Numbered from the stretch's first letter, positions 16,228 to 25,838 are shown. The stretch: DNA of 64,000 nucleotides from Fangia hongkongensis FSC776 = DSM 21703 (GCF_000379445.1 NZ_KB902271.1:1-64000); one strand, 5' to 3'. The notes: generated by a model not told the origin, from the letters alone. Translations and numbers: made by a program.

Positions 16228-18392
16228 TTGAGTATAAAATCTATGGCATGGACTGTGCCGATGAGGTGGCTGTAGTGAAAAGCGCACTTTTGCCTTATGT
16301 CAAAGATGATACTTTACTTCAGTTTAATTTATTAAAAGGAAAGCTCACAGTACATAATGCACAAAACTTTTCCCAAAAAGAGCTGGAAAAAAAGCTAAAA
16401 TCAACAGGTTATCGCTTTGTTATTTGGTCTCAATATGAGTCACAACAAGATGAAACTCAAAGCTTCTGGCATAGAAATATGCGAACAATACTCACTGTTA
16501 TCGCTGGATTGTCTCTACTTATTGGCTATCTTGTGCATGGCAGCATGCATGGCTTTTTACATGCTTTAGTAGGTGATGAAGGGCAAACACATGCCCAGCC
16601 TGTTATTTCTGTTATTTTCTACCTTGGCGCTCTTATTATCGGCGGCTGGTATATCTACCCTAAGGCGCTTCTATCACTGAAAAGGCTACGCCCAGATATT
16701 AATCTTTTGATGAGTATTGCCGTAGTAGGCGCTATGTTTTTAGGCCAATGGTTAGAGGCAGCAATGATTGTCTTTCTATTTTCCATTGCCACTTTACTTG
16801 AATCATGGAGCGTTGGACGGGCAAGAAAGGCAATTCAAGCACTTTTAGAGGTTGCACCTGATACTGCAGATGTCTATTGCAACCATCATAAAGATCTTAC
16901 ATCAAAAGCGGTCTCTGAGGTAAATATTGGCAACACCATCGTCATTAAACCTGGCCAAAGGATTCCCCTTGATGCTACTGTCATTAAAGGAGAGAGCTTT
17001 GTTAATCAAGCACCCATTACCGGTGAGTCACTTCCAATTTCAAAGAAAAAGGATGATAAGCTATATGCTGGGAGCTTAAATGAGGATGGGCTATTGTATG
17101 CTAAAGTCACTAAACTTGCCAATGACTCCACACTTGCTGGCATTATTCGCCAAGTTGAGCTGGCTCAAGCAAACCGCGCTACATCTGAGATGTGGGTGGA
17201 AAGCTTTGCCAAATACTATACCCCATTGATGATGTTATTTGCCTTTTTAGTGATGATCATTCCACCTTTATTCTTTGCAGGTGATTGGTATCGCTGGATT
17301 TATGAAGCACTTGTTATTTTAGTTATCGCTTGCCCGTGTGCTTTGGTTATCTCAACGCCCGTTAGCATTGTATCAGGCCTCTCGGCTGCCGCTGGTAATG
17401 GCGTACTTATTAAAGGTGGAAACTTCCTTGAGCTCGCTGCTAAAATCAAAGCCATTGCATTTGATAAAACAGGGACGATTACTAAGGGCAAGCCTTCAAT
17501 CACAAACATTATAAATATCTCAAACACATACAATGATCAAACACTTTTAGCATTAGCTGCTTCATTAGAAAAGGGAAATAATCATCCCCTTGCACATGCG
17601 ATCTTTGCGGCAGTTGAAGCACAAAACATCAAAGTTCAATTTGAAGCACACGATATCTCAGTGATCAAAGGCAAAGGCATTCAAGGTTATGTTGATAACC
17701 AGCTTATATGGATTGGATCTCATCAGTACTTTCATGAAAAAATGAAACTACAAGATGAATTAAAGGCATTTCACCAGCAAATACTTGAACTTGAATCCTC
17801 AGGCCATAGCCTTTTAATCATCGGCAATAATGATCATGTTCTTGGCCTGTTTGCCGTTGCTGATCAGTTAAGAGATAGTGCCCCTGCCGTTATTAAAGCA
17901 CTTAATGATGAGCATATCTCTACCGCGCTTTTAACAGGTGATAACAAAGGTGCTGCAAAGTTTATTGCTAAGAAAGCCAATCTTAAAGAAGTCTACTTTG
18001 AACTGTTACCACAAGATAAAGTCACACAAATAGAATCACTTAAAAAAGAACATCATTATGTTGCCATGGTGGGTGATGGAATTAATGATGCCCCTGCACT
18101 TGCGCGCGCTGATTTATCCTTTGCAATGGGGCAAGGTGGAAGTGATGTTGCTATTGAAACAGCCGATATTGCTTTGATGAGTGATGATATGCGAAAGCTG
18201 CCATGGATCATCAAACATTCAAAGCGAGTTAAACGCATTATTCAGCAAAATATTACCTTTGCTTTAAGCATAAAAGCGCTGTTTATCCTTTTAGCCTTAT
18301 TTGAGCTGGCTAGCATCTGGATGGCAATTGGAGCTGATATGGGCGCCTCTTTATTGGTTGTATTTAATAGCTTAAGGTTATTGAAAAAATAG
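16224..18392 (+). CDS. cadA: P1B-type zinc/cadmium/lead-transporting ATPase
   Basis: 722 residues. It exports Zn(II), Cd(II) and related ions across the inner membrane. The N-terminal metal-binding domain has GMDCADE at residues 8-14, where the second cysteine of the usual GMxCxxC is replaced by glutamate. The transmembrane metal site is Cys370-Pro-Cys372 in ACPCAL. The phosphorylated aspartate is Asp414 in DKTGTITKG. An HP motif (NNHPLAHAI) and GDGINDAPALARAD complete the ATPase core. It forms an operon with the ArsR repressor, overlapping by ATGA. The CPC motif and the zinc-type sensor point to a zntA/cadA role rather than copper. Confidence 0.92.
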   Translation: MIEYKIYGMDCADEVAVVKSALLPYVKDDTLLQFNLLKGKLTVHNAQNFSQKELEKKLKSTGYRFVIWSQYESQQDETQSFWHRNMRTILTVIAGLSLLIGYLVHGSMHGFLHALVGDEGQTHAQPVISVIFYLGALIIGGWYIYPKALLSLKRLRPDINLLMSIAVVGAMFLGQWLEAAMIVFLFSIATLLESWSVGRARKAIQALLEVAPDTADVYCNHHKDLTSKAVSEVNIGNTIVIKPGQRIPLDATVIKGESFVNQAPITGESLPISKKKDDKLYAGSLNEDGLLYAKVTKLANDSTLAGIIRQVELAQANRATSEMWVESFAKYYTPLMMLFAFLVMIIPPLFFAGDWYRWIYEALVILVIACPCALVISTPVSIVSGLSAAAGNGVLIKGGNFLELAAKIKAIAFDKTGTITKGKPSITNIINISNTYNDQTLLALAASLEKGNNHPLAHAIFAAVEAQNIKVQFEAHDISVIKGKGIQGYVDNQLIWIGSHQYFHEKMKLQDELKAFHQQILELESSGHSLLIIGNNDHVLGLFAVADQLRDSAPAVIKALNDEHISTALLTGDNKGAAKFIAKKANLKEVYFELLPQDKVTQIESLKKEHHYVAMVGDGINDAPALARADLSFAMGQGGSDVAIETADIALMSDDMRKLPWIIKHSKRVKRIIQQNITFALSIKALFILLALFELASIWMAIGADMGASLLVVFNSLRLLKK

Positions 18393-18446
18393 CACTCATC
18401 ACAAAGAAAAAATATTTCGCAAGCATGCTAAAATTACATCACCTGC

Positions 18447-18469
18447 TATAAAAGTTAAGCACTTTTATA
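18447..18469. terminator. Perfect 9-bp hairpin after cadA
   Basis: TATAAAAGT-TAAGC-ACTTTTATA forms a 9-bp stem with a 5-base loop, 55 bases after the cadA stop and 48 before msrB. No clear U-run follows, so it may be a weak terminator or an operator for msrB. Confidence 0.35.
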
Positions 18470-18516
18470 AACGCACGATATACTCTAAGATACAAATGTT
18501 TCTATCAGCGTGAATA

Positions 18517-19050
18517 ATGGTGAAAGTAAAATCAGTTACCCTATCGAATCTTTTGCTATTATTATCATTTGGGTTTGCCATGGCTAATGAATATAGTGAT
18601 TTAACTGCAGATAAAAAGCAAAAACGACTTCAATCCTTAAGCGACCTTCAATATCAAGTGACGCAAAACGGCGCTACTGAAAAAGCATTTGATAACGCCT
18701 ATTGGGATAATACCAAAGAGGGAATTTATGTTGATATTGTATCAGGTGAGCCGCTTTTTAGCTCTAAAGACAAATTCAAATCAGGCACAGGCTGGCCAAG
18801 CTTCACTAAACCAATCAAGCCAAGTGCGCTAACAACACATGAAGATAGAAGCTTTTTCTTTATTAAGCGCGTTGAGGTAAAATCTACAATTGCCAAATCA
18901 CACTTGGGACATGTTTTTAATGATGGCCCTGAACCAACAGGATTACGCTATTGCATTAACTCTGCCTCACTTCGATTTATCCCTGTTAGCGAATTAGAAA
19001 AGGAAGGCTATGAGGCCTACCTTTTAGAGTTCAGCCCTCTTTCTGGCTAA
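18517..19050 (+). CDS. msrB: Exported peptide-methionine (R)-S-oxide reductase
   Basis: 177 residues. MsrB reduces methionine-R-sulfoxide in oxidised proteins. A signal peptide (hydrophobic residues 8-21, AMA-N cleavage near 23) indicates a periplasmic enzyme. Core motifs are GTGWPSF (90-96), [26 protein letters not shown] with catalytic Cys146, and NSASLRFIP. The zinc-binding CxxC pairs of many MsrB proteins are absent, so this is the non-zinc form. No msrA is fused or adjacent. Genes on the same strand follow after 5 bases. Confidence 0.9.
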   Translation: MVKVKSVTLSNLLLLLSFGFAMANEYSDLTADKKQKRLQSLSDLQYQVTQNGATEKAFDNAYWDNTKEGIYVDIVSGEPLFSSKDKFKSGTGWPSFTKPIKPSALTTHEDRSFFFIKRVEVKSTIAKSHLGHVFNDGPEPTGLRYCINSASLRFIPVSELEKEGYEAYLLEFSPLSG

Positions 19051-19055
19051 TTTAG

Positions 19056-19295
19056 ATGCTGAAGCGAATTGTATTGATCCTTCTTGCAGTTGTTCTTTTT
19101 GCTTTTGCTTTACTCGGCGCCATACTACCTATCATTCCAGGGTTTGTTTTTTTATTTGCGGGCATTATCGTCTTATCTTGGACCTTTGAAAGTGTGCGAA
19201 ACTGGCTTCACAAGCTGCTTCATCGCTTTCCACGCATAGAAAAGCATGTTTTGAAGGCTGAAGAAAAACTCAAAAAGTGGTTGAAAATTAAATAA
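19056..19295 (+). CDS. Small membrane protein, PGPGW/YbaN-like
   Basis: 79 residues. Two hydrophobic helices are joined around LGAILPIIPGFVFLFAGII, the proline/glycine-rich core typical of PGPGW and DUF454 proteins. A basic, amphipathic C-terminal helix rich in Lys and His follows. Function is unknown in the family. It starts 5 bases after msrB, so the two are probably co-transcribed. Confidence 0.6.
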   Translation: MLKRIVLILLAVVLFAFALLGAILPIIPGFVFLFAGIIVLSWTFESVRNWLHKLLHRFPRIEKHVLKAEEKLKKWLKIK

Positions 19296-19302
19296 AAAAC
19301 GA

Positions 19303-19331
19303 TTGACTATCAACCTGAATGGGCGTATAAA
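19303..19331 (+). promoter_or_regulatory. Near-consensus sigma-70 promoter
   Basis: TTGACT (19303-19308), a 17-base spacer and TATAAA (19326-19331). It lies about 40 bases ahead of the 34-residue ORF at 19372 and is among the best promoter matches in the window. Confidence 0.7.
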
Positions 19332-19371
19332 ATACAGTCAGCTATTCGTTAAGTATTATTTGAGGAGATAT

Positions 19372-19476
19372 ATGCTTAAGAAATCTGCACTTAAAAAAGT
19401 AACGTTGGTATGCGCCTCAGTGCTTGGTAGCTCAGTTATTATTTACTTTGGCCTTTATCTTGATATGTCGTTTTAA
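19372..19476 (+). CDS. 34-residue single-helix membrane peptide
   Basis: A strong GAGGAG ribosome binding site lies about 5 bases before the ATG. The peptide has a basic start (MLKKSALKK), one hydrophobic stretch of about 20 residues (VTLVCASVLGSSVIIYFGLY) and a short LDMSF end. No family recognised. Its own near-consensus promoter, the ribosome site and the membrane-helix composition support a real small protein. It could alternatively be a lone signal-anchor or type I toxin-like peptide. It converges with the coiled-coil protein gene, four bases away. Confidence 0.6.
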   Translation: MLKKSALKKVTLVCASVLGSSVIIYFGLYLDMSF

Positions 19477-19480
19477 TGTT

Positions 19481-20359
19481 TTAACCTTCATTTTGATTCT
19501 GCTGGGATTCAAGATATCTTAAAACCAAGGCCAGCTCTTTTGAAATAACAAAATTATTCCGCGTTAAAAGATTAATCGTCTTCGCTTCAAAGCTATCTAA
19601 TAGCCATAATTTAGAAGCAAAGTCATACACAGCATTTGCACGCAAATGTATGCTTCTAACACCCTTTTCAAGTTCTTTTATTAACTTATGTTTTGCCGGC
19701 AACTTGACAACAATTTGCTTATGCTTTGGATCATAACCTGCACAGCATTCACCTTTTAATAAAGACAACTGCAAATTCACATCGCGCATTTGTACAATTG
19801 TATTTCGCTCTTTATCAGCATTTTCATCCTCAAATGTACGCTTGCCTGCTTTTAGGTTTTGAAACGCCTGCTCTAAATGATAATGCTCATCTTTCAGTGT
19901 ATTATAATGACTCAGAAGCTTTTGATATCTAGCACGAAGTCCAAAATACTGCACTTCCATATGATCATTATTCAGCTGAATTTTTTTTGCTTTTGCCTGA
20001 TGCGTATTGGTATTTTTTTCAATACTTTGATCAATATAATTTTGTAGCGATTCCGCCAATAAAAGACTAACCGACTTTTTATCATCTAGCTTTAAATCTA
20101 AGGTTTTATCTGCTGACTCAATGGCATCATAGGTATGCTCAAAGAGGCCCTTATCTGCTCTTTCGATGAGCTTAAGCTCTTTATCTGCGACTTCTTGTGC
20201 AAGTTTAGGGTCATTGTTAAATAAGATCACTTTATCTGCGAGTGTAAAAAAAGAATAACGTTTATCTAAAAGCGCGCGTACCTTTGCAATAGTAATCCCA
20301 TTACCGTCTCGCTTTAACATTTGACAAACTTCATTGACTTTTTTTTGTGTCAGCATCAT
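19481..20359 (-). CDS. Coiled-coil DNA-binding-like protein (KfrA-like N-terminus)
   Basis: 292 residues, mostly helical. The first 50 residues (LTQKKVNEVCQMLKRDGNGI, then TIAKVRALLDKRYSF) resemble the N-terminal DNA-binding region of KfrA-type proteins. Residues about 110-200 are charged and heptad-like, so coiled coil is likely. The last 80 residues (KLPAKHKLIKELEKGVRSIH ... WLLDSFEA) form an alpha/beta unit faintly like the small domain before SMARCAL1-type helicases. Function is unknown; nucleoid or partition-type DNA binding is one possibility. It is 14 bases downstream of map and probably in its operon. Confidence 0.45.
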   Translation of the reverse strand: MMLTQKKVNEVCQMLKRDGNGITIAKVRALLDKRYSFFTLADKVILFNNDPKLAQEVADKELKLIERADKGLFEHTYDAIESADKTLDLKLDDKKSVSLLLAESLQNYIDQSIEKNTNTHQAKAKKIQLNNDHMEVQYFGLRARYQKLLSHYNTLKDEHYHLEQAFQNLKAGKRTFEDENADKERNTIVQMRDVNLQLSLLKGECCAGYDPKHKQIVVKLPAKHKLIKELEKGVRSIHLRANAVYDFASKLWLLDSFEAKTINLLTRNNFVISKELALVLRYLESQQNQNEG

Positions 20360-20373
20360 CTCTATCCAAGTTG

Positions 20374-21180
20374 TTATATACTGCCTTTATCAATCTCTTC
20401 TTGGCGCAAAGTAAAGATTTCATATCCAGTATCAGTAACAGCCAAAGTATGCTCCCACTGAGCTGATAAACTCTTATCTTTAGTAACCGCTGTCCAACCA
20501 TCTTTCAAGATAGTTACTTGTTTTTTTCCAGCATTAATCATAGGCTCAATTGTAAAAACCATACCGGGTTTGAGCTCGATTGCTAGACGCTCTTTCTCAC
20601 GTGCACTTGAAGGAACATAATGCAGGACTTGTGGATCTTCATGAAAAACCTCACCAATACCATGGCCACAAAATATCTCTACCACCGAAAAGTTATGCTT
20701 ATGCGCATGTGTTTCAATCGCCTCGGCAATATCCAAAAAAGTATTCCCAGGTTTTACATTTTGAATCCCCTTATATAAACATGCCTGAGTGATATCAACA
20801 AGACGCTTTGCCAAGACAGATGCTTTATTCTCGCCGCCAACAAAATACATCTTGCTGGTATCTCCATGCATGCCATCTTTAATCACCGTTACATCAATAT
20901 TAACGATATCACCTTTTTTGAGTTTCTTATTTGAAGGAATCCCGTGACATACGACATGATTAACTGAAATACAAACCGACTTAGGGAACCCATGATAATT
21001 TAATGGCGCAGGAATGGCATTTTGCGTATTCACAATATAATCATGGCAAATACTATTTAGCTCATCTGTCGTTACACCAGGAACAACGTAGGCTCCAATC
21101 ATCTCTAAAACTTCTGCAGCCAACTTTCCTGCAACACGTAGTTTTTCTATTTGTTCTTCTGTTTTAATTACAATATTCAT
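20374..21180 (-). CDS. map: Methionine aminopeptidase, type I
   Basis: 268 residues. It removes the initiator methionine from nascent proteins in the cytoplasm. The pita-bread fold metal ligands are seen in order: Asp in VNIDVTV, Asp in HGDTSKM, His in CGHGIGEVFHEDP, Glu in FTIEPMI and Glu in QWEHTLAV. The YHGFPKSVCISVN segment is characteristic of MetAP-I. The coiled-coil protein gene follows after 14 bases. The rplT terminator lies upstream of it on the same strand, so it has its own promoter. Confidence 0.95.
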   Translation of the reverse strand: MNIVIKTEEQIEKLRVAGKLAAEVLEMIGAYVVPGVTTDELNSICHDYIVNTQNAIPAPLNYHGFPKSVCISVNHVVCHGIPSNKKLKKGDIVNIDVTVIKDGMHGDTSKMYFVGGENKASVLAKRLVDITQACLYKGIQNVKPGNTFLDIAEAIETHAHKHNFSVVEIFCGHGIGEVFHEDPQVLHYVPSSAREKERLAIELKPGMVFTIEPMINAGKKQVTILKDGWTAVTKDKSLSAQWEHTLAVTDTGYEIFTLRQEEIDKGSI

Positions 21181-21283
21181 GAATAAATATACTTACATTG
21201 ATAGAAATAAATCACATCTGAGGATTATATACCAAATCGGCGCGTATTTTTTAGTATTTTTGACTTTTCAGCACCAGAAAACA

Positions 21284-21309
21284 AAAAAGCGCCCAAATGG
21301 GCGCTTTTT
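21284..21309 (-). terminator. Intrinsic terminator after rplT
   Basis: AAAAAGCGCCC-AAAT-GGGCGCTTTTT, an 11-bp stem with GC-rich core and flanking A/T runs, 21 bases past the rplT stop. It would terminate on either strand. Confidence 0.9.
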
Positions 21310-21330
21310 GCATTACTGAAACAACAATAA

Positions 21331-21690
21331 TTATGCGGCTAAAGCTGCTTTTGCCTTCTCAACTAATTGAGCAAATGCATCTTTATTGAATACTGCTAAT
21401 TCAGCCAACACTTTACGGTCAAGCTCAATCTCAGCTTTTTTCAAGCCATTAATAAACTTGCTATAACTTAAATCATGCTGACGTGCTGCTGCATTGATAC
21501 GAACAATCCAAAGTGATCTAAATTGTCTTTTTCTCTGCTTACGGTCACGATAGGCATATTGACCTGCTTTAATAACCGCCTGTTTCGCTACACGATAGAC
21601 ACGCGAACGCGCACCGTAATAGCCACGGGCTTGCTTTAAAATCTTCTTATGACGACGGCGTGCTTGAACGCCTCTTTTTACTCTAGGCAT
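21331..21690 (-). CDS. rplT: 50S ribosomal protein L20
   Basis: 119 residues, the normal size. A highly basic N-terminal tail ([20 protein letters not shown]) is followed by the globular RIN.AARQ..LSYS.FI.GL segment. L20 nucleates 23S assembly and in enterobacteria also represses its own operon by binding mRNA. It is last in the thrS-infC-rpmI-rplT operon, with a strong terminator behind it. Confidence 0.98.
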   Translation of the reverse strand: MPRVKRGVQARRRHKKILKQARGYYGARSRVYRVAKQAVIKAGQYAYRDRKQRKRQFRSLWIVRINAAARQHDLSYSKFINGLKKAEIELDRKVLAELAVFNKDAFAQLVEKAKAALAA

Positions 21691-21727
21691 AACTTACTCC
21701 ACTTTAAAATTTAGTTAATCAACACAC

Positions 21728-21925
21728 TTATGCATATGGCATTTGTTGGTTCAAGCTAGGCACATCTTGCTTAGCAATTTGATCCATACCACGCAAATGA
21801 CGCTTACGCTTAGTTGTCATTTTAGTATTGATATGCGCACGGTTTGCAGCACGATGCTTAAAACCGCCCTTACCTGTTCTTTTAAAGCGCTTAGCTGCAC
21901 CTTTATTCGTTTTTAGTTTTGGCAT
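21728..21925 (-). CDS. rpmI: 50S ribosomal protein L35
   Basis: 65 residues, normal size, with the [20 protein letters not shown] start and a basic middle ending in HLRGM. Part of the large subunit. It lies between infC and rplT, 37 bases before rplT, the universal order for this operon. Confidence 0.98.
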   Translation of the reverse strand: MPKLKTNKGAAKRFKRTGKGGFKHRAANRAHINTKMTTKRKRHLRGMDQIAKQDVPSLNQQMPYA

Positions 21926-21953
21926 AATATACTCCGCATTTTACCATTTATAT

Positions 21954-22475
21954 TTATTTTTTCTTAGGTCCTAAAACCATGATCATTTGACGACCTTCCA
22001 TTTTTGGTCGGTGCTCCACCACGCCGTAATCTTCAAGATCAGCTTCCAAACGCTTTAACATTTCCATGCCAAGCTCTTGGTGCGCCATTTCTCGTCCTCT
22101 AAAACGAACTGTGATTTTGACTTTATCGCCATTTTCTAGAAACTTAATCAGGTTGCGTAGTTTTACCTGATAGTCCCCAATATCAGTACCAGGTCGAAGT
22201 TTAATCTCTTTAACCTGCATCTGCTTTTGCTTCTTTTTTGCCGCTGCTTTTTTCTTGCCTTGTTCAAATAGATACTTACCGTAATCCATTAAACGACAAA
22301 CCGGTGGCGAGGCTTGAGAAACCATCTCCACCAAATCAACACCAGCATTTTCAGCCTTTTCTAGTGCTTCTCGTGTTGAGATAACACCAATCTGTTCTCC
22401 GTCAAGTCCAATTAATCGAACTTCTCTCGCCTTAATTTGATCATTTATCGGCGCTTTTTGGTCTGACTTGCTAAT
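21954..22475 (-). CDS. infC: Translation initiation factor IF-3 (AUU start)
   Basis: 173 residues when read from an ATT at 22475. Residues 10-50 ([20 protein letters not shown]) are typical IF-3 and lie upstream of any ATG, GTG or TTG in frame. Stop codon TAA is two codons before the ATT and an AGGAG ribosome site sits 6 bases ahead, so ATT is the start. An AUU start is well known for infC and lets IF-3 repress its own translation. The C-terminal domain ends with [18 protein letters not shown]. The Shine-Dalgarno overlaps the thrS stop codon. Confidence 0.95.
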   Translation of the reverse strand: MSKSDQKAPINDQIKAREVRLIGLDGEQIGVISTREALEKAENAGVDLVEMVSQASPPVCRLMDYGKYLFEQGKKKAAAKKKQKQMQVKEIKLRPGTDIGDYQVKLRNLIKFLENGDKVKITVRFRGREMAHQELGMEMLKRLEADLEDYGVVEHRPKMEGRQMIMVLGPKKK

Positions 22476-22484
22476 AGCTTACTC

Positions 22485-24401
22485 CTAATCTACTCGACCT
22501 TTTTTCATAATTTCATTATCCAGCAAGTGTTTAAACTCAGATAAACTCATCATTCCAAGGTCTGTACCATCTTGCTTTCTGACTGTTATTTTACCTTCAA
22601 GCGCTTCTTTTTCACCAGCAATAGCAATAAAAGGAACTTGCGCCAAGGTGTGCTCACGGATTTTAAACCCTATTTTCTCATTTCTCAAGTCAATTTGTGA
22701 ACGAATTTTACTATCAAGCAAATTTTGATGCGTTTTTTGTATACATTCATCATATTTATTGCTCACACCTAAGATCACAACCTGAACAGGTGAAAGCCAA
22801 ACTGGAAGCTTACCTGCATAATGCTCAATCAATACACCAATAAAGCGCTCAAGAGAACCAACAATCGCTCTATGTAACATCACAGGCACTTGTTTTTCAC
22901 TATTTTCATCAATAAAGTTTGCGCCCAAACGAACAGGCATTGATAAATCAAGCTGAATGGTTCCACACTGCCAGCTTCTACCAATGGCATCTTTCAAATG
23001 AAACTCAATCTTAGGACCATAAAACGCCCCTTCACCCGGCAGGCATTCAAATTGAATTCCTTGGTTTTGAAGTGCATCACTCAAGGCTTTTTCAGATTTA
23101 TCCCATGTTTCATCTGATCCAACACGATTATCAGGGCGAAGCGCAAGCTTAATATCAAACTCACTAAAGCCAAAATCACGATAAACCTCAAAACACTGCT
23201 CAACCATTTGAGCAACTTCTTTTTCAATCTGAGACTCTGTACAGAAAATATGCCCATCATCTTGTGTGAAACTTCTAACACGCAAAAGACCATGAAGCGC
23301 ACCGGAGGCTTCATTTCTGTGTACCACGCCAAACTCTGCCATTCGAATCGGTAAATCACGATAGCTATGCAGATGATAATTATAAACCTGAACACAAGTT
23401 GGGCAGTTCATTGGGCGAAGTGCAAACTCTCTTTTCTCAGAGTGCGTCATAAACATATTTTCAGCATATTTTGCTGCATGACCTGATTTTTCCCAAAGCG
23501 ATAGATCAGCCACAAGTGGCGTTCTGATTTCGGTACAGCCAAATTTTGTATTTGAATCACGCATATAGTCTTCCACGACACGCCAAAGTGCTGTGCCTTT
23601 AGGGTGCCAAAAGGCAATCCCTGGAGAGTCATCTTGAAAATGAAATAAATCTAATGCTTTACCGATTTTACGATGATCGCGTTTTTCTGCTTCTTCTAAT
23701 CGTGTTAAATAGGCTTTAAGTGCTTTTTTATCCGCCCAACAAGTACCATAAATACGTGTTAGCATTTCATTATTTGAATCTCCTCGCCAATAAGCCCCCG
23801 CAACACGCATCAGCTTAAAAGCTTTGATATGGGAGGTGTTTGGAACATGCGGACCACGACAAAGATCAGTAAAACTCCCTTGTGTATAAAGCGTTAATGT
23901 TTCACCCTCAGGCAAATCTTGAATAATTTCAGCCTTATAATTTTCATTGATCGATTTAAAATAAGCAATCGCCTCATCTCGCGCCATAACACTTCTGGTT
24001 ACACTTTGAGAAGCCTTGGCAAGTTCCGCCATTTTCTTTTCGATCTTCTCTAAATCTTCTGGCGTAAATGGACGTTTGTAGGAGAAGTCATAATAAAAAC
24101 CATCTTCAATTACAGGGCCAATGGTAACCTCTGCATCAGGGTAAAGTGCTTTAACTGCTTGCGCTAAAAGATGTGCACAAGAGTGACGTAATATCTCAAG
24201 CCCTTCTTTATCTTTTGCTGTGATAATTCTTACCGTGGCATCTTTTTCGATCATACAACTTGCATCAACAAGCTTGTCATCCACAACACCAGCAAGTGTT
24301 GCTTTTGCAAGACCTTCACCAATACTAAGCGCAACATCATATACTGATAATGCATTTTCATATTGACGTTTTGAGCCATCAGGCAAAGTTATTACAGGCA
24401 T
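22485..24401 (-). CDS. thrS: Threonyl-tRNA synthetase
   Basis: 638 residues, usual for the full-length enzyme. Domains in order: TGS (about 1-60), the HxxxH editing site in [12 protein letters not shown], the rest of the editing domain with CRGPHVPNT, then the class II catalytic core ([28 protein letters not shown] for motif 2, and [13 protein letters not shown] for motif 3), and the anticodon-binding C-terminal domain. It charges tRNA-Thr. First gene of the operon with infC, rpmI and rplT. The 200 bases upstream hold no gene. Confidence 0.98.
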   Translation of the reverse strand: MPVITLPDGSKRQYENALSVYDVALSIGEGLAKATLAGVVDDKLVDASCMIEKDATVRIITAKDKEGLEILRHSCAHLLAQAVKALYPDAEVTIGPVIEDGFYYDFSYKRPFTPEDLEKIEKKMAELAKASQSVTRSVMARDEAIAYFKSINENYKAEIIQDLPEGETLTLYTQGSFTDLCRGPHVPNTSHIKAFKLMRVAGAYWRGDSNNEMLTRIYGTCWADKKALKAYLTRLEEAEKRDHRKIGKALDLFHFQDDSPGIAFWHPKGTALWRVVEDYMRDSNTKFGCTEIRTPLVADLSLWEKSGHAAKYAENMFMTHSEKREFALRPMNCPTCVQVYNYHLHSYRDLPIRMAEFGVVHRNEASGALHGLLRVRSFTQDDGHIFCTESQIEKEVAQMVEQCFEVYRDFGFSEFDIKLALRPDNRVGSDETWDKSEKALSDALQNQGIQFECLPGEGAFYGPKIEFHLKDAIGRSWQCGTIQLDLSMPVRLGANFIDENSEKQVPVMLHRAIVGSLERFIGVLIEHYAGKLPVWLSPVQVVILGVSNKYDECIQKTHQNLLDSKIRSQIDLRNEKIGFKIREHTLAQVPFIAIAGEKEALEGKITVRKQDGTDLGMMSLSEFKHLLDNEIMKKGRVD

Positions 24402-24602
24402 TTATTACTCCACATTTATCAACTGCCAAAAGTCGTTTTTCACATCCGCTTTATCATTTGCCAAAAACACATTTTTAAGCAAAGCATCATCGTATTGGAT
24501 AAAACCACTTGTTTAAATAAAAGATCATAAAATCCAGATATTGCATTGTTATATTGAGCACTCAAATTGTCAAGCGCGAAAAGGAAGATAGCCGATAATT
24601 CG

Positions 24603-25691
24603 TTAGGATTTTCTACTTTGTTTTACCGCATCGGCAAGCTCAGCTAACATATTTTCTGTTTCCTCCCATGAAACACATGCATCGGTAATACTCTTGCCAT
24701 ATTCAAGCGGGTTCACAAAAATAGACTGATTGCCCTCTTTAAGGTTACTCTCTATCATCACCCCAAGAATATTATTACTGCCATTTTCAAGCTGTTGACA
24801 CACATCCTTAATAACAACACTTTGGCGCTTATAATCTTTATTACTGTTACCATGACTGCAATCCACCATCACTTTGTGTGGAAGGTTGTTATCACTCAAC
24901 GTTTTAGCAACTGCATCAACATGTTTTTGTGCATAGTTCGGACCATCGTGACCACCACGCAAAATAATATGGGCATCATGGTTACCTTTTGTTTCAAAAA
25001 TCGCAGTTGTCCCTTGTTTGGTCACACCCAAAAAGTGGTGTTTGGATTTTGCAGCTTTAACTGCATCAACGGCAATTCCAACACCGCCATTGGTTGCATT
25101 TTTAAATCCAATTGGGCAAGATAAACCTGAGGCCAACTCACGATGCACCTGACTTTCTGTCGTTCTGGCACCAATTGCACCCCATGAAATCAAATCAGAG
25201 ATATACTGAGGACTCACAACATCTAAAAACTCAGTTGCACATGGCAAGCCCATATCAGAAATTTCCAATAATAGCTCCCTTGCTGTTCTAAGCCCCTTAT
25301 TAATCTTAAAGCTATTATCTAAATCAGGGTCATTAATAAGCCCTTTCCAGCCAACTGTCGTACGTGGCTTTTCAAAATAAACACGCATGATAATCACAAG
25401 CTCATTTTTGTGTGCCAATGCTTTTTTATACAAAAGTGCTGCATACTCCTTGGCCGCTTTCACATCATGAACCGAACAAGGGCCAACTACAACAACTAAA
25501 CGATCATCTTTGCCGTATAAAATATTGGAAACATCGTTTCTTGCACTAACCACCGTGCTACTTGCAAGCCTTGTAATCGGTAACTCTTCATGTATCACAC
25601 CAGCAGGTACCAGTGTACGCCTGTCACTGATTCTTGTATTATCAGTTACATCTTGAAATTTATTCAACTTCACCACTCCAGTTGTATTCAT
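24603..25691 (-). CDS. aroG: 3-deoxy-7-phosphoheptulonate (DAHP) synthase, class I
   Basis: 362 residues. It joins phosphoenolpyruvate and erythrose-4-phosphate at the head of the shikimate pathway. Visible motifs are VVVGPCSVHD, MRVYFEKPRTTVGWKG (PEP-binding arginine and lysine), GARTTESQ, GFKNATNGG, the metal histidine in LRGGHDGPNY, and DCSHGNS. Which aromatic amino acid inhibits it cannot be read with confidence, so the aroF/G/H choice is uncertain. It shares a divergent control region with the zinc operon. Confidence 0.92.
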   Translation of the reverse strand: MNTTGVVKLNKFQDVTDNTRISDRRTLVPAGVIHEELPITRLASSTVVSARNDVSNILYGKDDRLVVVVGPCSVHDVKAAKEYAALLYKKALAHKNELVIIMRVYFEKPRTTVGWKGLINDPDLDNSFKINKGLRTARELLLEISDMGLPCATEFLDVVSPQYISDLISWGAIGARTTESQVHRELASGLSCPIGFKNATNGGVGIAVDAVKAAKSKHHFLGVTKQGTTAIFETKGNHDAHIILRGGHDGPNYAQKHVDAVAKTLSDNNLPHKVMVDCSHGNSNKDYKRQSVVIKDVCQQLENGSNNILGVMIESNLKEGNQSIFVNPLEYGKSITDACVSWEETENMLAELADAVKQSRKS

Positions 25692-25785
25692 CTACTAATA
25701 TTTTAATCCACACTATAACATGAATACTATTTAACACGTAAAGCATTTTTTGGTCTTTAAACTTGACAAAATGACTTGCTGATAA

Positions 25786-25806
25786 AAATGTTATAATGTA
25801 ACATTT
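25786..25806 (+). promoter_or_regulatory. Zur box overlapping the znuA promoter
   Basis: AAATGTTATAATGTAACATTT is a 21-base near-palindrome that closely matches the gammaproteobacterial Zur consensus (GAAATGTTATAATATAACATTTC). It contains a TATAAT (25792-25797) that can act as the -10, so bound Zur would block transcription. It lies 32 bases before the znuA start. Confidence 0.85.
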
Positions 25807-25838
25807 CTTCATTATATATAACTTACTATTGAACACTT

